Origin: Dehalococcoidia bacterium
GTDB taxonomy: Bacteria; Chloroflexota; Dehalococcoidia; Lucifugimonadales; UBA826
Length of the DNA: 64,000 bases
Reading direction: 5' to 3'
NCBI GenBank assembly: GCA_029936675.1
Contig: JAPYSB010000004.1
Coordinates: forward strand, 62,001 to 126,000
A model generated the notes under the pieces. The model was not told the DNA's origin and did no database searches. It saw only the letters and a list, made by a program, of their open reading frames with translations. The translations under genes and the position numbers were made by a program. Below are positions 42,781-52,354 of the stretch, piece by piece. Position 1 is the first letter of the stretch, and every line of letters starts with the position of its first letter.

Positions 42781-43911
42781 ATGACATTGTTATTACATTC
42801 ATGGGAATTTGTAAGATATGACGTAACTAAAAACACCTCCTGGTATTTTGTTTGCATTAAAGATGCCTCTGGGCGAGATACTCATGTTGAGTTCACTAAA
42901 GGCCCTGAATCTGATGAGGTCGGAAGGTTGATACATGAAATGCTTAATAAATTTAGATCAGAAGAGCTGCCAGGAGAAAAATCGCTGGAAAAAAACCTAG
43001 GAATGTCACAGCCAGTAGAAAATGGCTCCGCCATGGCAGCGGCCCTAAGTTCGGTTCGGAGTGCAATTAGTCAATTCCGTTCTATGGAAAGAAGTTTACC
43101 TTTATGTGAATACATGAGCGGAAAACCTCCTGGATTTATTGATTTGTATGCCAATATTAATAGGGGATTATTTTCAACTGATCGGTTACCCAATGATTTT
43201 GCAAAAGCGGCTTATAAAGCTGTGCACAAAGGGTTCAAAGTGATCAAATGTGCTCCGTTTGATGAGGTCACCCACCCCAATCCTCAAGATATAGATGGTG
43301 TTGTCAAGAGTGGATTAAGCAGGCTTTCAGCCGTCAGGGAAAGTGTTGGGGCAGACGTGGAAATTCTCGTTGATTGCCATGGTAGATTTGAAGAATCATC
43401 ATCTAAGATTGTAGCCGCTCTAATCCAACCGATAGGGATTGGTTGGTTTGAAGAACCTTTGGATCCGATCAATTATCCTGAACGTTTAGCTTGTATTTCT
43501 AATGAAATAGCCATCCCATTAGCAGGAGGTGAATCCGGGTACGGAGAAGAATTCTTCGATTCCCTTGCCCAACTTGGGTCAGTCCAAACCGTCATGCCAG
43601 ATATTAAATATTGTGGTGGTGTTCAGGAAGCTGTTCGAATCGCTAATAACGCTCACGATAACGGTATAAATTTCTCCCCTCATTGTCCGTCCGGACCAAT
43701 ATCTCTTCTCGCCTCAGCCCATGTTTGCGCGGCATTAAATAAAAAGGTATTACTGGAACATGCAATAGAAGAAATTGACTACAGGCATGAATTGTTATCT
43801 CCACATGAGATTGTACGGAATGGCCGTATTGAGATGCCGACGGGTATTGGGTTAGGGGCCTCCCTATCAAAGGCGGCCCTCAAAAAATATGGTGAATACT
43901 TTTCATTCTAG
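42781..43911 (+). CDS. Enolase-superfamily enzyme, mandelate-racemase type
   Basis: An approximately 376-residue member of the enolase superfamily. Metal-ligand carboxylates lie in ILVDCHGRF (Asp near 196), WFEEPLDP (Glu near 222) and AGGESGYG (Glu near 250). A KxxK segment, KVIKCAP, is near 150, and a His-Asp pair suggestive of the mandelate-racemase subgroup is in MPDIKYCGG and FSPHCPSGP (His near 301). It would abstract an alpha-proton from a carboxylate, for example as a sugar-acid dehydratase. TTG at 42736 is an alternative start, but ATG 42781 fits the family N-terminus better. Substrate unknown. Confidence 0.87.
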   Translation: MTLLLHSWEFVRYDVTKNTSWYFVCIKDASGRDTHVEFTKGPESDEVGRLIHEMLNKFRSEELPGEKSLEKNLGMSQPVENGSAMAAALSSVRSAISQFRSMERSLPLCEYMSGKPPGFIDLYANINRGLFSTDRLPNDFAKAAYKAVHKGFKVIKCAPFDEVTHPNPQDIDGVVKSGLSRLSAVRESVGADVEILVDCHGRFEESSSKIVAALIQPIGIGWFEEPLDPINYPERLACISNEIAIPLAGGESGYGEEFFDSLAQLGSVQTVMPDIKYCGGVQEAVRIANNAHDNGINFSPHCPSGPISLLASAHVCAALNKKVLLEHAIEEIDYRHELLSPHEIVRNGRIEMPTGIGLGASLSKAALKKYGEYFSF

Positions 43912-43928
43912 CGTTAGTGATAACCGGG

Positions 43929-45287
43929 TTATTTTTCAGCCAACATGTCATAAGCCAGATGTAGCATGACTTTCGCTCCACTGACTAGGCTTTTGATTCC
44001 TATAGATTCATCTGTCCCATGGGCTTTACTGAGCATCGGATCATCGTCTGGGTGAGACCCTGAAAATCCGTAAGTAGTTACCCCTAGAGGTCTGGTAAAC
44101 CTAGAATCAGTGAATCCAGTGCTAATAGCCGGTACAAACTGCACGTCCTCTCGGTCTACAGCTTTTTTAGTAGCCTCACGCAAGCTGGTCATGAGCTCGG
44201 TTTCAAATGGAGATGAATTAGGAACAGCCATATAATCTATGGAATATTCCACTCCAGGTATCCCATCTAATATTTTATCCAGCTCATCTCTGAGGTAATC
44301 GTCACTCTGGTGGGGTAACGTTCTCACGTCACAAGTGAGCCTAATTTGTTCCGGTACACTATTTGATTTAATTCCGCCATTAATCATAGTTGGAGTTATT
44401 GTCATTCTTGATAAAGCACGAAGCATGGATGCGAACCTTGGATTCTCTTCTTCTTGCTCTTTAATAATTTCATCTACGTTATCGGATGACGGTTTGTGTT
44501 CGATCGCGAATGTGGACAAATGTTCAAACAAGCTGGTGGAAGTATCTCTTTCTGCCTCGTATTCTTCTAGTCTATTAAGGACTTGAGACAATCTAAAAAG
44601 GGCGTTTGTTCCTTGCCATGGAACCGACGCATGTGAACTGACCCCTTTCACATCTATTTCGATTTGTAATCGGCCTTTTTCGCCGACCCCTAAAACATAT
44701 GTTAGTGACCCTGCAGCCTCAATAGGGGATCCTCCTCCCTCGTTGACAGCGAACGGTGCCTGTAATTTTTCTGGGTGGTTTTCTGCCAACCATCCAAAGC
44801 CATATCTTCCTCCATGCTCTTCGTCAGCACCTGAGATCAAGGATAACCCGTCTTTTAAAACCACTCCATTTTGCTTTAATACCTTCATGGCCATCAATTG
44901 TGCTGAAAGAAGGCCTTTGCAATCTGAGGCGCCCCGGCCGTAGATTCGACCTTGATGTATCTCTGCACTAAACGGAGGGAAAGTCCATTTATTCTCATCT
45001 TCCACGGGGACAACGTCAGTGTGTGACATGAATAAAAGGCCAAGCTCTCCAGAAGTCCCATCAATGTTGGCAATAATATTCCCTCTGTTTGGTGATGATT
45101 CAAGTATTTCAGATTCGATCCCTGCTTTAGATAACCAGTCTGATATGTACTTGCAGACTGGAGTTTCGTCGCCTGTTGGCATAAACCCTGTATTAACTGA
45201 AGGAATTCGAACTAAAGCCTGTTCTAGGGCTATAAGATCCCCTTCCAAGTCATCGATTTGTTGAAGCATTTGATCAAGGTTTGTCAT
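43929..45287 (-). CDS. M20-family metallopeptidase/deacylase (ArgE/DapE/CPG2-like)
   Basis: A 452-residue di-zinc amidohydrolase of peptidase family M20. Ligand motifs: FMSHTDVVP near 86-94 (His, Asp), GRGASDCKG near 114-122 (bridging Asp) and GADEEHGG near 149-156 (catalytic Glu pair). A dimerisation domain lies about 205-330, and the C-terminal His is in FSGSHPDDDPMLSKAHGTDESI. It hydrolyses an N-acyl amino acid or small peptide; substrate unknown. It is convergent with the enolase-superfamily gene and lies 24 bp from the Nudix gene. Confidence 0.9.
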   Translation of the reverse strand: MTNLDQMLQQIDDLEGDLIALEQALVRIPSVNTGFMPTGDETPVCKYISDWLSKAGIESEILESSPNRGNIIANIDGTSGELGLLFMSHTDVVPVEDENKWTFPPFSAEIHQGRIYGRGASDCKGLLSAQLMAMKVLKQNGVVLKDGLSLISGADEEHGGRYGFGWLAENHPEKLQAPFAVNEGGGSPIEAAGSLTYVLGVGEKGRLQIEIDVKGVSSHASVPWQGTNALFRLSQVLNRLEEYEAERDTSTSLFEHLSTFAIEHKPSSDNVDEIIKEQEEENPRFASMLRALSRMTITPTMINGGIKSNSVPEQIRLTCDVRTLPHQSDDYLRDELDKILDGIPGVEYSIDYMAVPNSSPFETELMTSLREATKKAVDREDVQFVPAISTGFTDSRFTRPLGVTTYGFSGSHPDDDPMLSKAHGTDESIGIKSLVSGAKVMLHLAYDMLAEK

Positions 45288-45310
45288 TTTGTTACCTACG
45301 CATAGTATTT

Positions 45311-45847
45311 TTATATTGTTGTTTCTAGAGTCATTAAAAGTGCGATGCTCTTAGCGTCCTGTATTTCTCCCAACCTTATAAGTTTTTGTATTCTCCTAAC
45401 AGGTATTTTTTCTACTGAAATATCTTCGTCGAAATCTTGGGGTAGTCTTCCCTCCACTAAATCTTTAGCTAAATAGCCATAGATGTACTCATCCGTAAAA
45501 CCAGGACTCGTCCAGAATCCAAATAATAGCCTAAGATCTCTTGAAGTGTATCCTACCTCTTCTCGGAGCTCTCGGATGGCTGCTATATCCGGTTCTTCGC
45601 CAATTTCTATAATTCCAGCCGGCACCTCTAATAGGTCGCTTTTTGCTGGGTGCCTGTATTGACGGACAAGCAGCACATTATTTTCCGAATCCACCGGAAC
45701 AATAGCGACGGCTGGTCTGTGTTCAACGACCTCTCTAGAGGCTTTGATTCCAGTTTTTAGCAGCACATTATCAATTTTCACATTTATAATACTGCCTTGG
45801 TAAATCTTCTTGCTGTCTATAGTTCGGTCAAGATCCATATTTTCCAT
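45311..45847 (-). CDS. Nudix hydrolase (ADP-ribose pyrophosphatase type)
   Basis: A 178-residue Nudix enzyme that would cleave ADP-ribose or a similar nucleoside diphosphate sugar. The Nudix box is complete: G(x5)E(x7)RELREEVGY in GIIEIGEEPDIAAIRELREEVGY (near 87-109). The preceding EVVEHRPAVAIVPVDSENNVLLVRQYRHPAKSDLLEVPAG and following FWTSPGFTDEYIYGYLAKDL are the usual ADP-ribose pyrophosphatase flanks. A longer frame begins at 45904 but overlaps nadK, so ATG 45847 is the better start. It is next to NAD kinase, a sensible pairing for NAD(P) metabolism. Confidence 0.9.
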   Translation of the reverse strand: MENMDLDRTIDSKKIYQGSIINVKIDNVLLKTGIKASREVVEHRPAVAIVPVDSENNVLLVRQYRHPAKSDLLEVPAGIIEIGEEPDIAAIRELREEVGYTSRDLRLLFGFWTSPGFTDEYIYGYLAKDLVEGRLPQDFDEDISVEKIPVRRIQKLIRLGEIQDAKSIALLMTLETTI

Positions 45848-45854
45848 ACTATGC

Positions 45855-46754
45855 CTACTCTTCTGGGTCTTCCGGAGGGCGTTGTGATCTGTATGCGAGC
45901 CCAAGTCGCATATTCAATGCGGTATAAAAGAAATCTGGTTTTTCTGAACGTAAAAATCTGGCATTATAGGGGCTTTTTTTTACGATAACTTTTTCTCCTG
46001 GATCCACGTCTGAATCGACAAATCCATCTGCGCTGATAGATGCCAAATAATTCTTGGAAGCCTGAAGCTCAACGGTTGATTCTGGATGGAGTACCAGAGC
46101 ATCTCGAAGGCCTGTATGTGCTGCAACCGGCTGCAGTATCATCATTTGAGCTTCAGGAAAAACTATGGGCCCTCCAGCCGAAAGGGCATATCCTGTGCTC
46201 CCAGTCGCAGTAGATACAATTACAGCGTCAGCTCTGTAGTTGGTCAAATGGACATGGTTTACTGAAGCTTCAAGTTCTACCAGTCTGGAGACTTTTCTGC
46301 TTCCAACTGTGATGTCATTTAGAGCATGAACGGATAGTCTAGGATCGCCACCTTCTGTAGGAATTACGTCAGCTTGCAGCATCATTCGTTTCTCAGTTCT
46401 TATACCGTTATCGTTGCCTTTTCCCGATTGGTAATTTATGTATTTGGGAAGTGCTGAAATAGCCTCTTCTGGTGTTAATTCCGCTATAAATCCCACCTTC
46501 CCCATTTTTATGCCAACGACAGGGAGTTCATAAGGACTTATTACTCTTACAGATCTTAATATTGTCCCGTCACCGCCTACCACAATAACCAAGCTTGTTT
46601 CTTTTAGTTTTTCTGAGTACTCAGAAAAATTTCCTGCTGAACTTAACCATGAAACATTTGCTATTCCTAATGAATCTATGATTTCTTTAGCCTTGACCTC
46701 TGTGGCAGGCATTTGAGAGTTGTATATGAAGGCAATCAATTTATTTTTTGACAT
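45855..46754 (-). CDS. nadK: NAD kinase
   Basis: Phosphorylates NAD+ to NADP+. The 299-residue protein has VIVVGGDGTILRS near 55-67 (GGDG catalytic motif), GKVGFIAEL near 83, ALNDITVGSRKVSRLVELE near 130-148 (NE/ND motif) and STATGSTGYALSAGGPIVFPE near 175-195. ATG 46754 is preferred over GTG 46763. Its 3' end is 7 bp from the Nudix gene. Supply of NADP(H) fits the F420:NADP reductase-like and dehydrogenase genes in the window. Confidence 0.94.
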   Translation of the reverse strand: MSKNKLIAFIYNSQMPATEVKAKEIIDSLGIANVSWLSSAGNFSEYSEKLKETSLVIVVGGDGTILRSVRVISPYELPVVGIKMGKVGFIAELTPEEAISALPKYINYQSGKGNDNGIRTEKRMMLQADVIPTEGGDPRLSVHALNDITVGSRKVSRLVELEASVNHVHLTNYRADAVIVSTATGSTGYALSAGGPIVFPEAQMMILQPVAAHTGLRDALVLHPESTVELQASKNYLASISADGFVDSDVDPGEKVIVKKSPYNARFLRSEKPDFFYTALNMRLGLAYRSQRPPEDPEE

Positions 46755-46824
46755 GAGCACCAACAGATATATAAGTGTTTATCGGTTTCTAAGTATCTAT
46801 AGTATAAATACTAACTTATTTGGG

Positions 46825-48294
46825 TTAACCGATTAGGGTGTTTATAGCATCACGAGCTAATTCGATAATAGGTTTTGGGAAGAAACCAAAAAAAACGGTA
46901 CCGGAAATAGCTATGACAGATGCGGAGAGCACTCCCAAATTTGGGTGTATTTCATGTTTTTCATCTGGGCTATCTATGAACATAGTCTTAACTACTCTTA
47001 GGTAATAATAGGCCGATACAACGCTATTAACGACCCCAACAATGGCTAGCCAGGTAAGATTGGTTTCAACGGCTGCTCCAAATAGATAGATTTTTGCCAT
47101 AAATCCTATGGTAGGTGGTATTCCGATGAGAGATATCATTGAAACAGTCATTATTACTGCTAGGGTCGGGGATTTTTTAATAAGACCGGCAAAAGAGTCG
47201 ATCGAATCATCACCAGAATCTTCTGAGACTGCCGTTATCACCGCAAACGCTGCGAGGTTAGTAAACGTGTATCCAGCCAGGTATACAAGGATTCCAACGG
47301 GTCCTGAGGTGTTCAGCGTTGTGTTGCCTGCCATCGCCGCTAACCCCACCATGATATAGCCTGCCTGAGCTATGGTACTGTAGGCTAACATTCTCTTGAT
47401 GTTGTTTTGTTTTATAGCTATCAGGTTTCCAACAGACATTGAAATCGCGCTCAAAACTGCCATCATGCTGGCCCAGTCGGAAGACAGGGTCTCATTTTCA
47501 AAAACTGTATATAGGATTCTAAGAATTATGGCGAATCCTGCTGCCTTGCTGGCTACAGAAAGAAACCCCGTTATGGGGGTGGGGGCCCCTTCATAAACAT
47601 CTGGAGCCCACATTTGAAATGGGACTGCAGAAATTTTGAATCCGAACCCGGCTGTTATCAAAATTACACTGAATAAAAGAATCCCGTTATCTGTTACCTG
47701 CCCTGAGGTGGAAAGGTGATTTGCTATTACAGTTCCTATTTCGGATAAATAGGTAGTACCAGTGAATCCATAAATTAGCACCATTCCGTAGAGAAGAACG
47801 GCAGAGCTGACTGCGCTCAATATAAGGAATTTAACACCGGATTCAGCCGATTTCTTCTCCCTTATAAATGCTGCTAGTGCTGCTGTAGGAAGAGCAGTCA
47901 ATTCCAAGGCAATGTATATAGTGATCAATTCTATGGCTGATGTTAGTAGCATCATTCCAGTGGCTGATAAAAGAATGAGTGAATAGTACTCGCCTTGATG
48001 TTTGTCGAATCTTTTCGCATAGGTCGTGGACGAGAGGATTACTAACCCTGTCGCAAGGATAATGACATATTTGAAAAATACGCTGAAATCATCTACTTTG
48101 ACGGTTCCATTGAATCCAATGCTCGGATTATCTCGCACCATAATACAAAAACATAACGGTGCTAATAAGCCGGTTAGAGACAGAGGAGCCAAAAGTTTTT
48201 TGTTAGATGAAAACAAATCCACAATTATTATTATGCTAGCTAATAAGGCCATGCTAATTTCGGGGGCTATCAAAATTATGTCGGCGTAATTCAT
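46825..48294 (-). CDS. nuoN: NADH-quinone oxidoreductase subunit N
   Basis: Antiporter-like proton-pumping subunit of complex I. 489 residues, about 14 membrane helices. Family segments: ELTALPTAALAAFIREKKSAESGVKFLILSAVSSAVLLYG near 130-170, VPFQMWAPDVYEGAPTPITGFLSVASKAAGF near 225-255 and IKQNNIKRMLAYSTIAQAGYIMVGLAA near 297-323. It shares a base with nuoM (TAATG). Last gene of the nuo operon. Confidence 0.95.
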   Translation of the reverse strand: MNYADIILIAPEISMALLASIIIIVDLFSSNKKLLAPLSLTGLLAPLCFCIMVRDNPSIGFNGTVKVDDFSVFFKYVIILATGLVILSSTTYAKRFDKHQGEYYSLILLSATGMMLLTSAIELITIYIALELTALPTAALAAFIREKKSAESGVKFLILSAVSSAVLLYGMVLIYGFTGTTYLSEIGTVIANHLSTSGQVTDNGILLFSVILITAGFGFKISAVPFQMWAPDVYEGAPTPITGFLSVASKAAGFAIILRILYTVFENETLSSDWASMMAVLSAISMSVGNLIAIKQNNIKRMLAYSTIAQAGYIMVGLAAMAGNTTLNTSGPVGILVYLAGYTFTNLAAFAVITAVSEDSGDDSIDSFAGLIKKSPTLAVIMTVSMISLIGIPPTIGFMAKIYLFGAAVETNLTWLAIVGVVNSVVSAYYYLRVVKTMFIDSPDEKHEIHPNLGVLSASVIAISGTVFFGFFPKPIIELARDAINTLIG

Positions 48295-49772
48295 TAATTA
48301 GCTCCCGTCATATTTAGCATTTGTGTTATGCCTTCGGTGAAAACATCAGACACAAATGCTGGATATATACCTACACCAATTATTGAAACGATAAGTAGTC
48401 CTATAGGAATGACTTGGACTGCTGTGGCATCACCAATTTGCGCGAATCGTTCTCTTTCAGGTCCAAACATGGATCTTTGAATCATCCATAATATGTATGC
48501 AGCAGTTAATACGACTCCAAAGGCAGCTATTATCGTCGCTAATTTAAAGGCTGGAAAAGCTCCTAGGAAGATAGTTATCTCTGATACAAAGCCGCTGGTT
48601 CCTGGTAGTCCCAAAGATGCCAATCCTGCAACTACAAACGATACCGTGAAGATCGGCATTCTACGTGCCAAACCTCCTAGGTCTGGTATGTGTCGAGTGT
48701 GAGTCCTTTCATAGATAAATCCTATTGTTAAAAATAAAAGTCCAGTGATAGTCCCGTGGGTAAACATTTGCAAGGCGGCACCTGTCATTGCGAGATGGCT
48801 GGTTACGCCACCCATCGCTGACAGTCCTAATAAAACGAAACCCATGTGGCTGACACTACTATATGCAATGAGCCTCTTGAGATCTGTTTGTCGTATTGTT
48901 ATCGCTGCACCATAGATAATATTTATTACCCCTAATAAGGCCAATACCCAAGCATATTTTTCAAGCTGGTCGGGGAACATACCCGCAGATACTCGCAAAA
49001 GCCCATAGCCACCCATTTTTAAAAGTACTCCTGCCAACATTACGCTTGCAGCAGTTGGGGCGTCGGTATGGGCATCTGGTAACCAGGTATGTAAAGGGAA
49101 TACTGGTAGCTTTACCGCAAAGCCTATGCTCATGAATAAGAAGAGTATTCCAACAGGCATTATTAAGTTCGAGGATGGGAGTGCTTCAGATATCCTAGTC
49201 ATATCGAAGGTGCCAGTACCTGCGAATATAACCAAAATGCCAATTAGCATGAAAGCGCTTCCCAGAATAGTAAAAATTAAAAACTTCATGGCGGAGTATT
49301 CTTTTCTTCCGGTACCCCAAATGGATATTAGGAAGAACATAGGAATCAACTCTAGCTCCCAAAAAAGGAAAAAAAGCAAGAAATCCATTGAGGTAAATAC
49401 CCCTATTACCGCCCCTTGTAGCAAGAGAAGCCACATGAAATGTTCTTTAGTTCTTTCAGTTATGTTCCATGATGCGAAGATTGCAACGATTCCTAACAGC
49501 CCTGTAAGCAAAATGAGTGGTGCGCTTATTCCATCGACAGATAGGAAATATTGAACTGGAAATGAATCAGGGAACCATGAAGTTATTCTTTCAGAAAAAT
49601 CGTACCCATTTTGTCTATGGGCAACGAAAATGTAACCGGTGACAACCAGTTCAAGTGCTGAAGCTATAACCGCGAATCCACGGGCCGCTTTCCCAGTCAA
49701 AAAAACAGCCACAATCACCGCTGAGATAAACGGCAAAAATATGGCTATGCTTAGTATTCCAGGTATTTCCAC
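48294..49772 (-). CDS. nuoM: NADH-quinone oxidoreductase subunit M
   Basis: Antiporter-like proton-pumping subunit of complex I. 492 residues, 14 TM. Landmarks: FFLFWELELIPMFFLISIWG near 130-150 (conserved Glu), FAVKLPVFPLHTWLPDAHTDAPTAASVMLAGVLLKMGGYGLLR near 220-262 and TDLKRLIAYSSVSHMGFVLLGLSA near 298-322. Located between nuoL (12 bp upstream) and nuoN. Confidence 0.96.
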   Translation of the reverse strand: MEIPGILSIAIFLPFISAVIVAVFLTGKAARGFAVIASALELVVTGYIFVAHRQNGYDFSERITSWFPDSFPVQYFLSVDGISAPLILLTGLLGIVAIFASWNITERTKEHFMWLLLLQGAVIGVFTSMDFLLFFLFWELELIPMFFLISIWGTGRKEYSAMKFLIFTILGSAFMLIGILVIFAGTGTFDMTRISEALPSSNLIMPVGILFLFMSIGFAVKLPVFPLHTWLPDAHTDAPTAASVMLAGVLLKMGGYGLLRVSAGMFPDQLEKYAWVLALLGVINIIYGAAITIRQTDLKRLIAYSSVSHMGFVLLGLSAMGGVTSHLAMTGAALQMFTHGTITGLLFLTIGFIYERTHTRHIPDLGGLARRMPIFTVSFVVAGLASLGLPGTSGFVSEITIFLGAFPAFKLATIIAAFGVVLTAAYILWMIQRSMFGPERERFAQIGDATAVQVIPIGLLIVSIIGVGIYPAFVSDVFTEGITQMLNMTGAN

Positions 49773-49784
49773 AGATACTCCTAA

Positions 49785-51809
49785 TTACATTCCAAATATA
49801 TATACAGCGGCTATGATGATTATTCCAACTGATGTGACAGTCGCGTACATTTGGGTTTGGCCAGTTTGTAATTCTCTTATCAGACTACCGAAATTGGCAC
49901 CTAGCCACCCAATGATATTCACAGTACGGTCTACGATGTTTCGATCTATCCAATCGGATATCAGGGCTATGCCGTTGTAATAGATTCTGCCAGTTATGAA
50001 TTTTTCATATACTTCATCGACATAATATTTGTTTAGAAATAGGGTATATATAGGGCCGGCAACTCTGCCCATCGTTGCTGGGGACAAATAAGGATTCCGC
50101 TTATACATTGCCCATGCTAGGAGTATTCCCAATAGGGCAATCAACGAGGAAATAATGGCCAGTATTGGGTCAAAAGCTGGGGGAGGAGGCAAGTGCAGGC
50201 TGTGCTCCAATTTATGTGTAAACCAGTGGGCCGGGATACCTCCAAAGTCTTTTATAGGATTCACTAGAAACCCTATAATCACAGCTGGGATTGCGAGTAT
50301 CACCAAAGGTAAAACCATAGGGAATGGTGATTCTGTAAGATGGACCGGCCCATGGGCTTGAGCTTCAGGGTCCTTATCTGATCCTCCCCGAAAATCACCT
50401 TCAAATGTTAGTAACAGTGCTCTGAACATATAAAAGGCTGTCATAAATACGGCAATGAGTGCTAATGAGAATCCGATTATGCTGGCAACATCCCCTTTAT
50501 CCCATGCATTAAGGAGTATTTCATCCTTACTCCAAAATCCTGCCAGTGGGAATATACCTGCAAGGCTTAGGCTTCCAATGAGAAAGGTAATATAAGTGAT
50601 TGGCATTTTACGTCTTAAGCCACCCATATAACGCATGTCGAAAGTTCCGGTTGCGTGATTCACGCTTCCGGAGCCTAAAAATAAAAGCGCCTTGAAGAAA
50701 GCATGAGTAAATAGGTGGAAGATAGCCGGTCCGTATGCTCCGACCCCTAGTGCCAGCATCATGTAGCCCAATTGGCTAACAGTCGAATAGGCCAGAACTC
50801 TTTTTATGTCGTTGGCAACTAGTCCCATGGTTGCAGCGAATATGGCTGTAACTCCTCCAATAATGGTCACTATTAACATTACGTCTGGGGAATGCTCAAA
50901 AATCGGAAAGAACCGGGCTACTAAGAAAACTCCAGCCGTAACCATAGTTGCCGCATGAATGAGAGCACTTACTGGAGTAGGACCTTCCATGGCATCAGGT
51001 AGCCACGTGTGAAGGGGGAATTGGCCTGATTTACCTATAGCACCAACGAACATTCCCAACGCTATTAAAGTCAGCGCCCCTGCGGTGATTAGTCCTGCGT
51101 CGACAAGTCCAGGTAGGTTGGCATTAATGACCGAAATCTCTAAATAATTGTCACCTTTATTGTGTGTTTTGAAAAATAAATACATTAAAGCTATGAGAAA
51201 CCCAAAGTCTCCGATCCTGGTGACAATGAATGCTTTTTTCGCTGCTGCTGCTGCTGCCGGTCTATGAAACCAGAACCCAATAAGGAGGTATGAACATAGC
51301 CCAACCAATTCCCAAAATACGAACAGTTGAACCACATTTGCTGCCATAACAAGGCCAAGCATGGATGCTGTAAACAAAGACATGTATGCAAAATATCTAG
51401 CATATACCGGTTTACCTAATTCCTCGGGACCGTGATGCTCGGCATTTTCTGATCCATGGTTTGAAGGTTTCATGTATCCCATGGAATATATTTGGACCAT
51501 TAGGCTCACGCCTGTAACTACCACAAGCATCACTGCAGTTAAAGGGTCCATTAGAATTCCGACAGTGAAATGAAAATCCCCAATTTCTAACCAAGAATTA
51601 GGTTCTGACACTAGGTTATGATTACTGTTTGTCGCGACCTCAAAGAATGTTAGTAGAGATAAAATGAATGAAATGCCAATTGAAACAATAGCAATTGGAC
51701 CTGATATATATGAATAGGAATTAAAAAACGGACGTACAAGAAGAGCCAAAAGACAGAACGAGGCTAAAGGAATAAAAAATATTGCCCAGACTAGTTGCTC
51801 GTTAATCAT
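49785..51809 (-). CDS. nuoL: NADH-quinone oxidoreductase subunit L
   Basis: Distal antiporter-like subunit of complex I, with the long lateral helix. 674 residues. Landmarks: LFVFWELVGLCSYLLIGFWFHRPAAAAAAKKAFIVTRIGDFGFLIAL near 167-214, GKSGQFPLHTWLPDAMEGPTPVSALIHAATMVTAGVFLVARFFP near 258-302, DIKRVLAYSTVSQLGYMMLALGV near 335-357 and a C-terminal helix. Preceded after 3 bp by the small gene at 51813-52007. Confidence 0.96.
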   Translation of the reverse strand: MINEQLVWAIFFIPLASFCLLALLVRPFFNSYSYISGPIAIVSIGISFILSLLTFFEVATNSNHNLVSEPNSWLEIGDFHFTVGILMDPLTAVMLVVVTGVSLMVQIYSMGYMKPSNHGSENAEHHGPEELGKPVYARYFAYMSLFTASMLGLVMAANVVQLFVFWELVGLCSYLLIGFWFHRPAAAAAAKKAFIVTRIGDFGFLIALMYLFFKTHNKGDNYLEISVINANLPGLVDAGLITAGALTLIALGMFVGAIGKSGQFPLHTWLPDAMEGPTPVSALIHAATMVTAGVFLVARFFPIFEHSPDVMLIVTIIGGVTAIFAATMGLVANDIKRVLAYSTVSQLGYMMLALGVGAYGPAIFHLFTHAFFKALLFLGSGSVNHATGTFDMRYMGGLRRKMPITYITFLIGSLSLAGIFPLAGFWSKDEILLNAWDKGDVASIIGFSLALIAVFMTAFYMFRALLLTFEGDFRGGSDKDPEAQAHGPVHLTESPFPMVLPLVILAIPAVIIGFLVNPIKDFGGIPAHWFTHKLEHSLHLPPPPAFDPILAIISSLIALLGILLAWAMYKRNPYLSPATMGRVAGPIYTLFLNKYYVDEVYEKFITGRIYYNGIALISDWIDRNIVDRTVNIIGWLGANFGSLIRELQTGQTQMYATVTSVGIIIIAAVYIFGM

Positions 51810-51812
51810 AAT

Positions 51813-52007
51813 TTAAAGTTTTCTAAGTATTTCATCAGCTACGTGTTCCCGTCCTTTAGGCACGTATATTTTGAAACCGATATTTTCCGCCCACGAGGTA
51901 ATATCCCCGTCAGGAAGTATTTTGGTAGGAAGTCCTTCCGACTCGAAGGTGTCTTTCCACATTTCTGCGGTCACCAAATTAGGAGCGTATTTGTATTCTA
52001 TCCACAT
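51813..52007 (-). CDS. Small soluble protein inserted in the nuo operon (DUF2007-like)
   Basis: A 64-residue protein between nuoK and nuoL. Its pattern (Y-x-APNLVTAEMWKDTFESEGLPTKILPDGDI then FKIYVPKGREHVADEIL) resembles the small alpha/beta DUF2007 family (putative signal-transducing or regulatory proteins). Five bases from nuoK and 3 bp from nuoL, so certainly co-transcribed and probably translated with the operon. It is not a standard complex I subunit. An assembly factor or accessory role is possible. Family match is by eye. Confidence 0.72.
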   Translation of the reverse strand: MWIEYKYAPNLVTAEMWKDTFESEGLPTKILPDGDITSWAENIGFKIYVPKGREHVADEILRKL

Positions 52008-52012
52008 AAAAT

Positions 52013-52354
52013 TTATCTGCTCAGTTCCTTTGCATCAGTTATCAAAACTGATTGTCTGGTTCGATAAATCGCAATGATTATTGCCAGACCAAGGGCTACC
52101 TCGGCAGCAGCCACAGTGATGATAAATACCGTAAACACATGTCCTGTAAGTAAAAATCTAGAGGCATCTACAAAAGTGTCGGGCACTGTGTATGGGACTG
52201 TGTATCTTGATAAAGCAACTGCAGTGACATTGACCCCGTTGAACATTATTTCTAAAGACATTAAAACTGCTATCGCATGTTTTTTAGAAAGCACTCCGTA
52301 TAAGCCAATTCCGAACAATATAGCGCCAAGTATCAAAAATCTTTCAAGTGTCAT
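52013..52354 (-). CDS. nuoK: NADH-quinone oxidoreductase subunit K
   Basis: Small membrane subunit of complex I. 113 residues, three TM helices. The family region AIAVLMSLEIMFNGVNVTAVALSRY (near 28-52) carries the conserved glutamate, and FTVFIITVAAAEVALGLAIIIAIYR (near 74-98) carries the second. It abuts nuoJ directly. Confidence 0.95.
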   Translation of the reverse strand: MTLERFLILGAILFGIGLYGVLSKKHAIAVLMSLEIMFNGVNVTAVALSRYTVPYTVPDTFVDASRFLLTGHVFTVFIITVAAAEVALGLAIIIAIYRTRQSVLITDAKELSR

